54,890 nt of DNA from Candidatus Omnitrophota bacterium (GTDB taxonomy: Bacteria > Omnitrophota > Gorgyraeia > Zapsychrales > JAKLDJ01): assembly GCA_022703585.1 (NCBI GenBank), contig JAKLDJ010000001.1:1-54890 (forward strand), given 5' to 3'. The notes below the pieces were generated by a model. The model did not search any database. It had not been told where the DNA came from and was given only the letters and a program-made list of their open reading frames with translations. Each line of letters begins with the position of its first letter. Position 1 is the first letter of the stretch. This document shows positions 45,918 through 54,293 of the stretch, piece by piece. Both the position numbers and the translations under genes were made by a program.

Positions 45918-47918
45918 TCATCCTCGATAGCGCGGAAACGTCATCGTAAACGTTGTCCCGGCGCCTTCCGTGCTTTTAACATTAATACTTCCTTTATGCC
46001 GTTCAAGAATCATGTAAACAGTGCTCAATCCCAAACCCGTTCCCGCCCCTTGCTCTTTTGTGGTAAAGAAAGGTTCAAAAATCCTAGGGATAATCTCCTT
46101 GGGTATCCCCTGGCCCGTATCAGAGATTTCAACAATTATCCGGTCCTCTGTCTCTACGGCACCTTTGGATAAATAGGAATTGACGGTAACCGTACCGTCT
46201 GATTTGACAGCATCAAACGCATTGGAAAACAAATTAAGAAAGACCTGTCCCAACTGGCCTGCGTCACCGTCGATAATCAGCTCATCGGTCGAATCATACC
46301 TGTTGACGATATTAATGTTTTTAATCCGGGCGGTATTGCTGACTAAGCTCACCGTCTGGCCCACGACTTCACGTATATCCAGCGGTTCAAAATGAGACTG
46401 GACCTGGCGCGAGAAATTAAGCAGATTGACAACAACCTTGTTGGCGCGTTCTGCCGCTTCTTTCACCATGGTGACGTACCGGCTGCTCTTTTCGTTCGAG
46501 GCCCCTAATGTATGCTCGAGCGATTCAATAGCCAAAAGAATAATCGCCAGCGGATTTTTGACTTCATGGGCAACGCCTGCCGCCAGCTGGCCAACAGAAG
46601 CCAATTTCTCGGAATGAATCAGCTGGGACTGGGAAGCCTTAAGGTCATCGCTCGCCTTCTTAAGGTCATAAAGAATATTCTTAAGCGCCCGTTCGTTTAA
46701 GGCCAAATTTTTATTGGCTTCCTGCAGGGCTTTATTTTGGTTTCCTGCATCCTCCTGCACCTTGCTGCGTTCATAGATTTCATCATTAAGACTTTCTATT
46801 GACGTTGTTGTGTTCTTTAAGTTTTCTGCCATGGCATCGAACGCTCGCGAAAGCTGTCCTATTTCATCACGCTCATTGATTCCGATTCGATAATCTAGAT
46901 TACCATTACCGATTATTTCGACCCCCTCGTGCAACCTGTGAAGCGGGCCGGTGATGATAGCCCGAACAACACCCATGCCCAACACCCAGGAAGTAAAGGG
47001 TACAATGAATAAAATCAGAAAGAAGGTGAGGCGCAGCCGGGCCAAAGGCGTAAATGCCTCTTGCGCGTCTATTTCGGTCAACACAACCCAATCCATTCGG
47101 GGAATATACTCATGCGTTCCCACAACCGGCACGCCGCGATAATCGGGAAAAACATAACCCAGTTCCTTTTCGGACAAGGCATGTTCTTTGTCTTTATGCA
47201 AACGGGCTCTTCTAATATTCTCCGTGTCTACTTCTTGTTTTAAGAATGTATCTTTTAGAAATCGAGAAGGCGTGATCATGTAGCCATACTTATTAACAAT
47301 GTAGGTTTCACCCGTTTTATTCGGCCCGATTTTTTCTGTAGTGATAGCGTTTAGCTCTGTTAACCTTACTCTGGCCGCAAGTACACCTAAGAATTCGCCT
47401 GTTTGGCTGTCTAAAAACGGCACGGACACAGCCATCAAGGGCTCTTGCGACGGCTCCAAAAAATAAGCATCCTTGATATAAACTCCTTTTTGCGCACCGA
47501 GAAAAAGGGCATCCATAGATTTATCCGCCCCAATATTATTTTCGCTGCTGGAAACCACCACCTTCCCTGTTTGATCCATCAATAAAAATTCATATATCGA
47601 CTTATTAGCTTCTTTCGTCCTCTTGAGCCTTTTGATCGCATCTTTAAAGGCCTCATTCTGCAGAGGATCATTTGTGCCGTTTATTTTCAAGAAATTCTCC
47701 AAAAGCGTGCTTTTGGATAGCTGCCCGACAGAAATCTCCAGCATCTCAAGATAGGTCTCAACGTGCCTAGACCGGGAAGCGCACGTTGAAACAAGATCGT
47801 TAAATATGGCATTTTGCAAAGAATTCTTAGAAATAGAATAAAAAATGGTCGCGGCCACGCTCGCGAGAACCAGGGCAACAACAAAGAAAGACAGGCTTAT
47901 TTTATGGGCTAACTTCAT
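45918..47918 (-). CDS. Cache-HAMP sensor histidine kinase
   Basis: A 666-residue kinase. TM1 is at 9-28, an extracytoplasmic double-Cache-type sensor at about 35-290, and TM2 at 296-320. HAMP (PLHRLHEGVEIIGNGNLDYRIGINERDEIGQLSRAFDAM) and a coiled coil follow. HisKA has the phosphorylated H451 (AAGVAHEVKNPL). The ATPase shows NLFSNAFDAV, SDTGQGIPKE and GAGTGLGLSTVYMILERHKG. It is the only kinase domain in the cluster, so it must serve several receivers unless others act in trans. Its start overlaps the solute-binding gene. Confidence 0.93.
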   Translation of the reverse strand: MKLAHKISLSFFVVALVLASVAATIFYSISKNSLQNAIFNDLVSTCASRSRHVETYLEMLEISVGQLSKSTLLENFLKINGTNDPLQNEAFKDAIKRLKRTKEANKSIYEFLLMDQTGKVVVSSSENNIGADKSMDALFLGAQKGVYIKDAYFLEPSQEPLMAVSVPFLDSQTGEFLGVLAARVRLTELNAITTEKIGPNKTGETYIVNKYGYMITPSRFLKDTFLKQEVDTENIRRARLHKDKEHALSEKELGYVFPDYRGVPVVGTHEYIPRMDWVVLTEIDAQEAFTPLARLRLTFFLILFIVPFTSWVLGMGVVRAIITGPLHRLHEGVEIIGNGNLDYRIGINERDEIGQLSRAFDAMAENLKNTTTSIESLNDEIYERSKVQEDAGNQNKALQEANKNLALNERALKNILYDLKKASDDLKASQSQLIHSEKLASVGQLAAGVAHEVKNPLAIILLAIESLEHTLGASNEKSSRYVTMVKEAAERANKVVVNLLNFSRQVQSHFEPLDIREVVGQTVSLVSNTARIKNINIVNRYDSTDELIIDGDAGQLGQVFLNLFSNAFDAVKSDGTVTVNSYLSKGAVETEDRIIVEISDTGQGIPKEIIPRIFEPFFTTKEQGAGTGLGLSTVYMILERHKGSINVKSTEGAGTTFTMTFPRYRG

Positions 47919-48921
47919 AAAGTTTTTCCAGGAGCGTATGGTTTAAAAATTTAGACGCGTCGGGTTTTTTAAGAATCCTGCCGTTTGCCAGCTTGACCTC
48001 GGCAATAGAATCAAAGGCCTTGAACCATTCTTCTTTTTCTGAAGAGCGTTGCTGTTCTTCATAGCTGTCCCACTCAAGCCCTTCGACCTGCTTCCTGTAC
48101 TGCTCGGGAGTAACTCCATAATACCGGGCGATGATACCGCTCGCTTCCAAAGGATATTCTTTGTAGTATTGAAGCGCTTTGAACCAGCCGCGCATTAACT
48201 TTTTTACTAATCCCGGATTATTTTCGACCAGATCCTTTCTCGCATTTAAAGTATCGATGATAATTCCCGGGTGTTCTTTAGTGCTGGTTAAAACATGCGC
48301 TCCCGGCCGCTGCAGCGCTTTTGACACTTGCGGTTCCCAGGTTACACAGGCATCCACTTCCCTGTTTAAAAAACTATCCGCGACTTCTTCCGTCAGTCTG
48401 GGTACAATAGTCGCAGCACTAAACGGCAACGCATTCTGATAGAATAGAACAGAGATAAACGTCTCACCAACATCGTCCCTTGCCAAGGCTATTCTTTTAC
48501 CGGATAAATCTTCCAATGATTTGATAGTCTCGTCGGCTACGATGGCATCGCTTCCGAAAGACTGGTCGATTTCCATAACCGCTACAATCGGGGTGTCTTG
48601 TGCGACTTTGGAAACAAGCAAATCAATAGTCCCTGCCTCAAAATCAAGCATCCCCTCTTTAAAGGCATCGCGCCGGGCCGAATCCAGTTGCTCGTTGACA
48701 AACACCAACTCAATACCCTCCTGGCGCATGAAACCTTTTTCCTGAGCAAGATAAAACGGACCGTAACCTACCCACTCCTGGAAAGCAATGTTAACGCGGG
48801 TAACCCCCTTGCTCTGATTCTTTGGGGCGCAACCGGGCAATAAAACAATCACCGAGAGAGAGAAGAAAAAGATTGCCCTCATAAACGCCAGGCTCTTGCG
48901 TGACATAATTTTCTTAATCAT
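47902..48921 (-). CDS. NMT1/THI5-like solute-binding lipoprotein
   Basis: A 339-residue ABC-type substrate-binding protein. The start at 48921 is chosen since AAGGAA lies 6 nt upstream. A lipoprotein signal ends at LLPGC. The mature part shows IAFQEWVGYGPFYLAQEKGFM, KRIALARDDVGETF, CVTWEPQVSKAL and NARKDLVENNPGLVKKLMRGW, as in NMT1/SsuA-type binding proteins for taurine, nitrate or pyrimidine-like ligands. No permease or ATPase gene is near; the next gene is a Cache kinase, so it may deliver a ligand for sensing. Confidence 0.87.
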   Translation of the reverse strand: MIKKIMSRKSLAFMRAIFFFSLSVIVLLPGCAPKNQSKGVTRVNIAFQEWVGYGPFYLAQEKGFMRQEGIELVFVNEQLDSARRDAFKEGMLDFEAGTIDLLVSKVAQDTPIVAVMEIDQSFGSDAIVADETIKSLEDLSGKRIALARDDVGETFISVLFYQNALPFSAATIVPRLTEEVADSFLNREVDACVTWEPQVSKALQRPGAHVLTSTKEHPGIIIDTLNARKDLVENNPGLVKKLMRGWFKALQYYKEYPLEASGIIARYYGVTPEQYRKQVEGLEWDSYEEQQRSSEKEEWFKAFDSIAEVKLANGRILKKPDASKFLNHTLLEKLYEVSP

Positions 48922-48989
48922 AAATATTTCCTTAATAATGCAAAGCACTTTTGATGATCTTTCCGGGTATTCCCTTTTTTTAAAAATCA

Positions 48990-50543
48990 TCACGACGGTA
49001 TGACGTAAGGCTCGCCGCGGCCCAGTTCTTTCGACAGCCGATTGATTTCTTTTTTAAGATCGACCATTTTCTGTTCCCGGTCAATCGTCAGCCGCTTAAA
49101 TTGGGTTAAATCCTCCACGCTTTTTTTAATCTCATTTTCCGCTTTCTTGCGTTCGGTAATGTCACGGTCAACGCCCCGATAACCCATAAAGTTCCCCTGA
49201 GAATCAACGATAGGAACGGCTGTGGTTTCGAGAGTAACAATGCGCCCGTCCTTGCGGATATTTTTATTCTCAAACCCGTAAAAGATCATTCTCTGGGAAA
49301 AATTTTCCTTTGCCTGTGTTTCTAGCACTTCTTTTTCTTCCGGGGAAAAGAATTCGTAAAAATACTTTCCGATCACTTCCTCAGAAGAATACCCCAATAA
49401 TTCTTGCACAGAAGCACTGCTGTAAATATAACGCCCCTCTGCGTCAACTTCCCATATCCAGTCTCTGGAAGTAATAGCGATCTGCCGAAGCCTCTCCTCG
49501 GACACCCTGAGCGTCTCTTCCATTTCTTTTCGCTCGGCCATATCAGCAATCAGTTGTTGGCGTTGCTGCATAAATTGGATGATTAACTTGGCAATATCAG
49601 AAAATTCTCCGCCTTGCTTTTGCAACTTATCAAGATAAGAGATATCATCCTTCTGCAAAGTTCGGGAAATTGCTCGAAGAGGAGCATTTACCCAGAAATG
49701 AAGAGAAACCAATAGAGCCAACAGAATTATCAACAAGGAAACTATTTGGATAATGAGACCCCACCGGAATCCTATAAAGATATCCTTCATAAGCGGAACG
49801 ACAATCTCGACCTTAAGAAGCCTGACCGATTTTCCGTCCCATCCATAAAGCGTTTCGGCGAGGAAAATACGGTCACTTTTACTCTTGGCCACAGCCGGTG
49901 CCGGTTTCGTTTGATCCACCGGCCCCAGCAAGACCACGCCTGAGATAAGTTTTGAAAGTTCTCCGATATAATCTTCATTCCAAAAACGCCCGGCAAATAA
50001 ATATCCCTCCGCCGGTTTATTTCTTTGGCTATCCGCCGTATAGTGAATCGTCGCTCCGCGAATCTCGAGAAGCCCATGAGGCGTATCGACAAAAAAATGG
50101 CATAAGCCTTTTTCTTTGAATAAGCCTGTAAAAAGTTCCTTCGATTTCGGAAAAGGAACCTCGAGGACATCTTCAAGGCCAAGATCGTTATTGGCATATA
50201 CGCGCGAAAGGTCTTTCCCGTAAACCCATAACGTATTGAATTTATATGTGGCAAAGGCTGTATCAAGATTTTCTTTTGCCCAGGTTTTATCTCCTGAACC
50301 CGCAAACGTAACCATCTCATCCCAATAGGTATAATCGTTGGCTACGGTTGCCAGCGACTCGCCCTTAAGCTCTAAAAGCGTATTGAATATTATTTTCTTT
50401 TCCTCCACGGACCCGTCGATAAAAACCCCTAATCGTTCCTGAGTTATCCGAACCTGGAATAAGATCATGCCGGCAAATAAAATCGTCATCACGATGGACA
50501 GAAGAATTAATCTTGTTTGTATTTTTTTCTTGGAAAAAAACAT
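48990..50543 (-). CDS. CHASE4-PAS protein without a kinase domain
   Basis: A 517-residue membrane protein: TM1 at about 12-30, a CHASE4-type sensor domain (VANDYTYWDEMVTFAGSGDKTWAKENL), TM2 near 258-280, a HAMP-like stretch, a PAS domain with PAC (SSASVQELLGYSSEEVIGKYFYEFFSPEEKE, MGYRGVDRDITERKKAE), then a C-terminal tail LKKEINRLSKELGRGEPYVI. No HisKA, ATPase, GGDEF or EAL domain is present. The tail nearly matches that of the next PAS protein. Confidence 0.85.
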   Translation of the reverse strand: MFFSKKKIQTRLILLSIVMTILFAGMILFQVRITQERLGVFIDGSVEEKKIIFNTLLELKGESLATVANDYTYWDEMVTFAGSGDKTWAKENLDTAFATYKFNTLWVYGKDLSRVYANNDLGLEDVLEVPFPKSKELFTGLFKEKGLCHFFVDTPHGLLEIRGATIHYTADSQRNKPAEGYLFAGRFWNEDYIGELSKLISGVVLLGPVDQTKPAPAVAKSKSDRIFLAETLYGWDGKSVRLLKVEIVVPLMKDIFIGFRWGLIIQIVSLLIILLALLVSLHFWVNAPLRAISRTLQKDDISYLDKLQKQGGEFSDIAKLIIQFMQQRQQLIADMAERKEMEETLRVSEERLRQIAITSRDWIWEVDAEGRYIYSSASVQELLGYSSEEVIGKYFYEFFSPEEKEVLETQAKENFSQRMIFYGFENKNIRKDGRIVTLETTAVPIVDSQGNFMGYRGVDRDITERKKAENEIKKSVEDLTQFKRLTIDREQKMVDLKKEINRLSKELGRGEPYVIPS

Positions 50544-50634
50544 GGCCCGTAAACCCTCACGCTAATATTCGTTAATAAATTAAAATCGCGGCGCCTTTCA
50601 TCCGGCATATTCCGTCAATTCTCCAAAACGCCTA

Positions 50635-52773
50635 TTAGACCGGTATCTCGTAAGGCTCGCCGCGGCCGAGCTCTTTCGACAGTCGATTGATTTCTTTTTT
50701 CAGTTCAATCATCCGCTCTTCCCGGCCAAGCGTCACGCTTTTAAAATGCTGCAAGTCCTCGATGCTCTTTTTAATGTTTTCCTCTATCTTCTTGCGATCG
50801 GTGATATCCCGCCAGACACAGTGGATAATATTCTTTCCGCCGATCGCGACGGGTGTCAGGGAGACTTCCACCGGAAAATCCTCTCCGCTGGCTTTTCGAT
50901 GCATCCATTCAAACCGGTTAAACCCTTTCTCGGAAGCAATCTTCATCATCTCCTCGGCTTTCTCGAAGGAATGTCTTCCGTCAGGCTGTATAGGCGGAGA
51001 TAACTGCGAGGGGTGCGTCATTAGAAATTCGTTTCGGCTGGAATACCCGAGCATCCGGGCAGTAGCTTCGTTGCAATCCGTAAACTTATTGCCGTCAATT
51101 AAGAGAATAGCATCTTTGGATGCATACAGAACATCCATAAATCGTTTCTCGCTTTCCCGCAGCGCATCCTCCACTTTCTTGCGTTCGGTGAGGTCCTGAA
51201 AAGTTCCTCTGAGCCTAACGGTTTTTCCGTTTTCCACAACCGCCTCGCAAACAGCCTTGCACCATTTCCTATTGCCTCTGGCGGTTTCAAGCATCACCTC
51301 AAACTCCATGGGTTGTTGTGTTTCGACAAGCGTATTCATCTTCTTTCTGACCATCTCGCGATATTCCGGAAGATAATATTCTATATGTTCATAAAATCCC
51401 GGTATAGGCTTGCCGTATTCAATCTCAACAATATCATACGTTCCTTTTGTCCATGTCGCTTTTCCAGTAGCAAGATCCATCTCCCATCCGCCGATCTTAG
51501 CAATATCCCCCATTTGATGAAGCAACCTCTCTCGGTCATTAAGCGCCTGCTCGATCTGCTTGCGCTCGGTAATGTCCTCAATGGCCCCGTCAATCCACTT
51601 AATCTTACCCTCGTTGTCATAGCGTGCTTTGGAGGTAATAGCGACCGTGATAGGCGTCCCGTCTTTCTTCTTAAGATGTAATTCTTTATTTCTGACAAAA
51701 CCTTTCTCTTGTATCTCTTTTAAAAACAAATCCCGCTCAGCCGGATCTTGATACAGGTCTCTCGCGTCGACTTTTAAGAATTCTTCGACGGAATCATAGC
51801 CTAAGATGTCAAGATGGGCGGCATTGACCTTTATGAACTTGCCCGGCGGGCCGACGATATTCCGGTAAATGCCGATATCAATATTCTCGATTAGGGTACG
51901 ATATTCTTCTTCGTTTTGGCGCGATAATTCTTCCAGCCTCTTATAATCGGTGATATCCCTGAATATTCCGATAAGAAGCAATTTGCCATCCAGCTCCACG
52001 CGAGCCGTATTTATAGATATCGGGACCCTCCGCCCGTCTTTAGCAAGAACGATCGACTCCGCCAGAATATCTTCTCCGGCCACCTGCCTTTTAAATAAAG
52101 AAATCGTTTCATCGAGCACGTCTTTTGGATGAAGATCATCGGCGTGCATTGACAAGATCTCTTCCTTTGAGCGTCCGGTCAGTTTCTCGGCCTGCGAGTT
52201 GCAATCTACGAGCATCCTGGTTTGCGGATCCGCGACAAATATAGCATCTTTACTTTGCTCAAAAAATACCCTGAATCGTTTTTCGCTGGTCCGCAACGCC
52301 TCCTCCGCTTTCTTATGCTCTGTGATGTCGCGGATAACGGCGTGATATAATTTCTTCCCTTTAATGCAGATAGCGCGCAGGCTGATTTCGACCGGAAATT
52401 TTGTTCCGTCTTTTCGCTGATGCACAGTCTCATAGACAACCCTGTCCGTTACCAACAAGGGCTTTACTTGCTCGGTAAACAAGGCCTTTGTTTCCGGAGC
52501 GCGCAACTGAGTTGCATGCATGCCTATCAACTCTTCACGGGTATACCCGTAAGAATCTACTACCTGCTCATTAGTTTCCAGAAAACAAAATTGATCATCC
52601 AGGAGGATGATGAGATCATTGGCGTACCTGGTTAGATAGCTTAGCTGGATTTGAGAGGCCTGCACTTGCTCTTGCGCCTTCTTGCATTCGCTATCCGCGG
52701 CCTCAAGTTCTGTTATGCGTTTTTGCAGAAGTCTTATCTGCTCAATGAGTTCTTCTTTGGTTTTATCAGTCAT
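50635..52773 (-). CDS. Five-PAS protein without a kinase domain
   Basis: A 712-residue soluble protein. An N-terminal coiled coil (EELIEQIRLLQKRITELEAA) is followed by five PAS/PAC units (approximately 45-155, 160-280, 290-410, 420-540 and 545-665), each ending in a DITE/DLTERKK-like PAC motif, and then the tail IELKKEINRLSKELGRGEPY. No catalytic output is fused. It should sense redox state, oxygen or a small ligand and pass the signal by dimer contacts, perhaps to the single histidine kinase nearby. Confidence 0.87.
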   Translation of the reverse strand: MTDKTKEELIEQIRLLQKRITELEAADSECKKAQEQVQASQIQLSYLTRYANDLIILLDDQFCFLETNEQVVDSYGYTREELIGMHATQLRAPETKALFTEQVKPLLVTDRVVYETVHQRKDGTKFPVEISLRAICIKGKKLYHAVIRDITEHKKAEEALRTSEKRFRVFFEQSKDAIFVADPQTRMLVDCNSQAEKLTGRSKEEILSMHADDLHPKDVLDETISLFKRQVAGEDILAESIVLAKDGRRVPISINTARVELDGKLLLIGIFRDITDYKRLEELSRQNEEEYRTLIENIDIGIYRNIVGPPGKFIKVNAAHLDILGYDSVEEFLKVDARDLYQDPAERDLFLKEIQEKGFVRNKELHLKKKDGTPITVAITSKARYDNEGKIKWIDGAIEDITERKQIEQALNDRERLLHQMGDIAKIGGWEMDLATGKATWTKGTYDIVEIEYGKPIPGFYEHIEYYLPEYREMVRKKMNTLVETQQPMEFEVMLETARGNRKWCKAVCEAVVENGKTVRLRGTFQDLTERKKVEDALRESEKRFMDVLYASKDAILLIDGNKFTDCNEATARMLGYSSRNEFLMTHPSQLSPPIQPDGRHSFEKAEEMMKIASEKGFNRFEWMHRKASGEDFPVEVSLTPVAIGGKNIIHCVWRDITDRKKIEENIKKSIEDLQHFKSVTLGREERMIELKKEINRLSKELGRGEPYEIPV

Positions 52774-52792
52774 ATTTGTTCCTCACCTTCAA

Positions 52793-53926
52793 TCAAACAG
52801 CAGCCTTACAAGCAAGGTCGATCTCCGGGGCAGGCCTGGCCAAGAAATAACCCTGCAGCGCATCAACCCCCAGCCCCGTAACTTTCAGCAATTCCTCTAC
52901 CTTCTCTATACCTTCGGCGATAGTGAAAATTCCGCTCTTTTTGCAGAAAAAAATAACAGCTTCGGCAATATTCTGTTTTAAGTAATCCATATGAATATCG
53001 CGCACCAGCATAATATCGATCTTCACAAAATCAGGTTTTAACTCGGCGATAGTATCCAGGCTGGCGAATCCACTTCCGACATCGTCAACCGCGACCCCCA
53101 GGCCTAATCTTTTTAAACCGGCAAGTTTTCCTAAGAACATGGCGTAATCCTTGACGGCAGAGCGTTCGGTGATCTCCAAAACGACATCGCTGGGGCTAAT
53201 CTCAAATTTTTGAATAATCGTATCATCGAACCGGTCATCTTCGACGAGATAGGGGCTGCAATTTAAAAATATCTTTCCTTTCTTGGCTGAATTCTTCCAT
53301 TTAAAAATAGCCTTGCGCCAAACAAGCATCTCAAGCTCATAATACGTCCCATAAGCTAAGGCCGCTTTAAATAAGAGTTCTGGGTTGCTTAAGGGGCTGT
53401 CAATCGGCGGACGGCTTAGGACCTCAACCCCTAATGGCTCAAAAGAACGGGTTAAAAATATCGGCTGAAAGAAAGGCGTGATGAGGTCATTTTTGATGAT
53501 CCGGTTAAGTTCGGCGATCAACTCCGGCTTATCCTCCTCGACTGATTTAGAAAATCGGCTGCGCCGCAGGACCGCGTCAATGCGGGCAAACAATTCGTCG
53601 ATGTGGAAGGGTTTAGTAATATAGTCGTCCGCACCGACGTAAAGGCCTTCAATTTTATCTATGGATTCGCCCCGGGCGCTGATAATAATGATCGGAGTGC
53701 CGCGCAAGCGCTTGTTATCCCTGATCTTCCGACAAATCTCGAAACCGTCCATGTCCGGAAGTTTCCGGTCAAGAAGGATAAGATCCGGATTGTGTTTTGC
53801 CTTCTCCAGCGCCTGAGCGCCCGTATGCGCGATATCCGCCTTATAGTGGTTCTGCTCGAGCAAATCAGCCACCACCTGTGAAAAATCAGCCTCGTCATCA
53901 ACAATAAGGATATGCTTCTTGTTCAC
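52793..53926 (-). CDS. Receiver-EAL cyclic-di-GMP phosphodiesterase
   Basis: A 377-residue protein with a GTG start (AAGGGAG upstream). The receiver spans 1-120 (D53 phosphoacceptor, K105). The EAL domain (about 145-370) retains the catalytic residues: EVLSRP in place of EALLR, FLNCSP, EITER, VDDVGSGFASL, KIDIMLV, AEGIE and QGYF. It should hydrolyse cyclic di-GMP when phosphorylated. It is the first gene of the signalling cluster and the only cyclic-di-GMP enzyme in the window. No GGDEF domain is seen. Confidence 0.92.
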   Translation of the reverse strand: MNKKHILIVDDEADFSQVVADLLEQNHYKADIAHTGAQALEKAKHNPDLILLDRKLPDMDGFEICRKIRDNKRLRGTPIIIISARGESIDKIEGLYVGADDYITKPFHIDELFARIDAVLRRSRFSKSVEEDKPELIAELNRIIKNDLITPFFQPIFLTRSFEPLGVEVLSRPPIDSPLSNPELLFKAALAYGTYYELEMLVWRKAIFKWKNSAKKGKIFLNCSPYLVEDDRFDDTIIQKFEISPSDVVLEITERSAVKDYAMFLGKLAGLKRLGLGVAVDDVGSGFASLDTIAELKPDFVKIDIMLVRDIHMDYLKQNIAEAVIFFCKKSGIFTIAEGIEKVEELLKVTGLGVDALQGYFLARPAPEIDLACKAAV

Positions 53927-53937
53927 AACAATACTCC

Positions 53938-53982
53938 CTTAAAAAACAAAAAAAACAATTCCCTTGCTCAAAGAATTGCTTT
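53938..53982 (-). promoter_or_regulatory. Terminator-like hairpin in the leader of the receiver-EAL gene
   Basis: On the minus strand a hairpin CAATTC/GAATTG with an 11-nt loop is followed by eight U residues, a G and six more U residues, about 12 nt before the GTG start. It could end transcription early and so act as an attenuator. Confidence 0.55.
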
Positions 53983-54035
53983 TAAGAGTTTTCCCATTAA
54001 TAGTATCATCCTGCCCCCTAATAGTTTACATAATT

Positions 54036-54064
54036 ATCATACCCTTTCTCAAAAAATAAATCAA
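54036..54064 (-). promoter_or_regulatory. Promoter of the signalling cluster
   Basis: TTGATT (54059-54064) and TATGAT (54036-54041), spaced by 17 bp on the minus strand, precede the receiver-EAL gene by a leader of about 100 nt. The rest of the gap to 54293 has one imperfect 50-nt hairpin (CGGCTT/AAGCCG) and no gene I can name. Confidence 0.65.
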
Positions 54065-54293
54065 CCTCGGATTACGTCTTGTGCTTTAATAATAGTGGCA
54101 AGAAGAAATTTTTGCCTAGGAAAAAACAAGAAAAGCTGACGGCTTGCTTTGACTAACTTGCAGGACCCCTCTTTATGAGCAAGGGAAAGCCGCCTATTGA
54201 ATAATATAAATATTGATAAAAACTACTAAGAATAAAACCTGTGAGTTTACGGTGGGCCTTTCTTCGCGCTTTTGTCTATTTATCGGGCATTTC

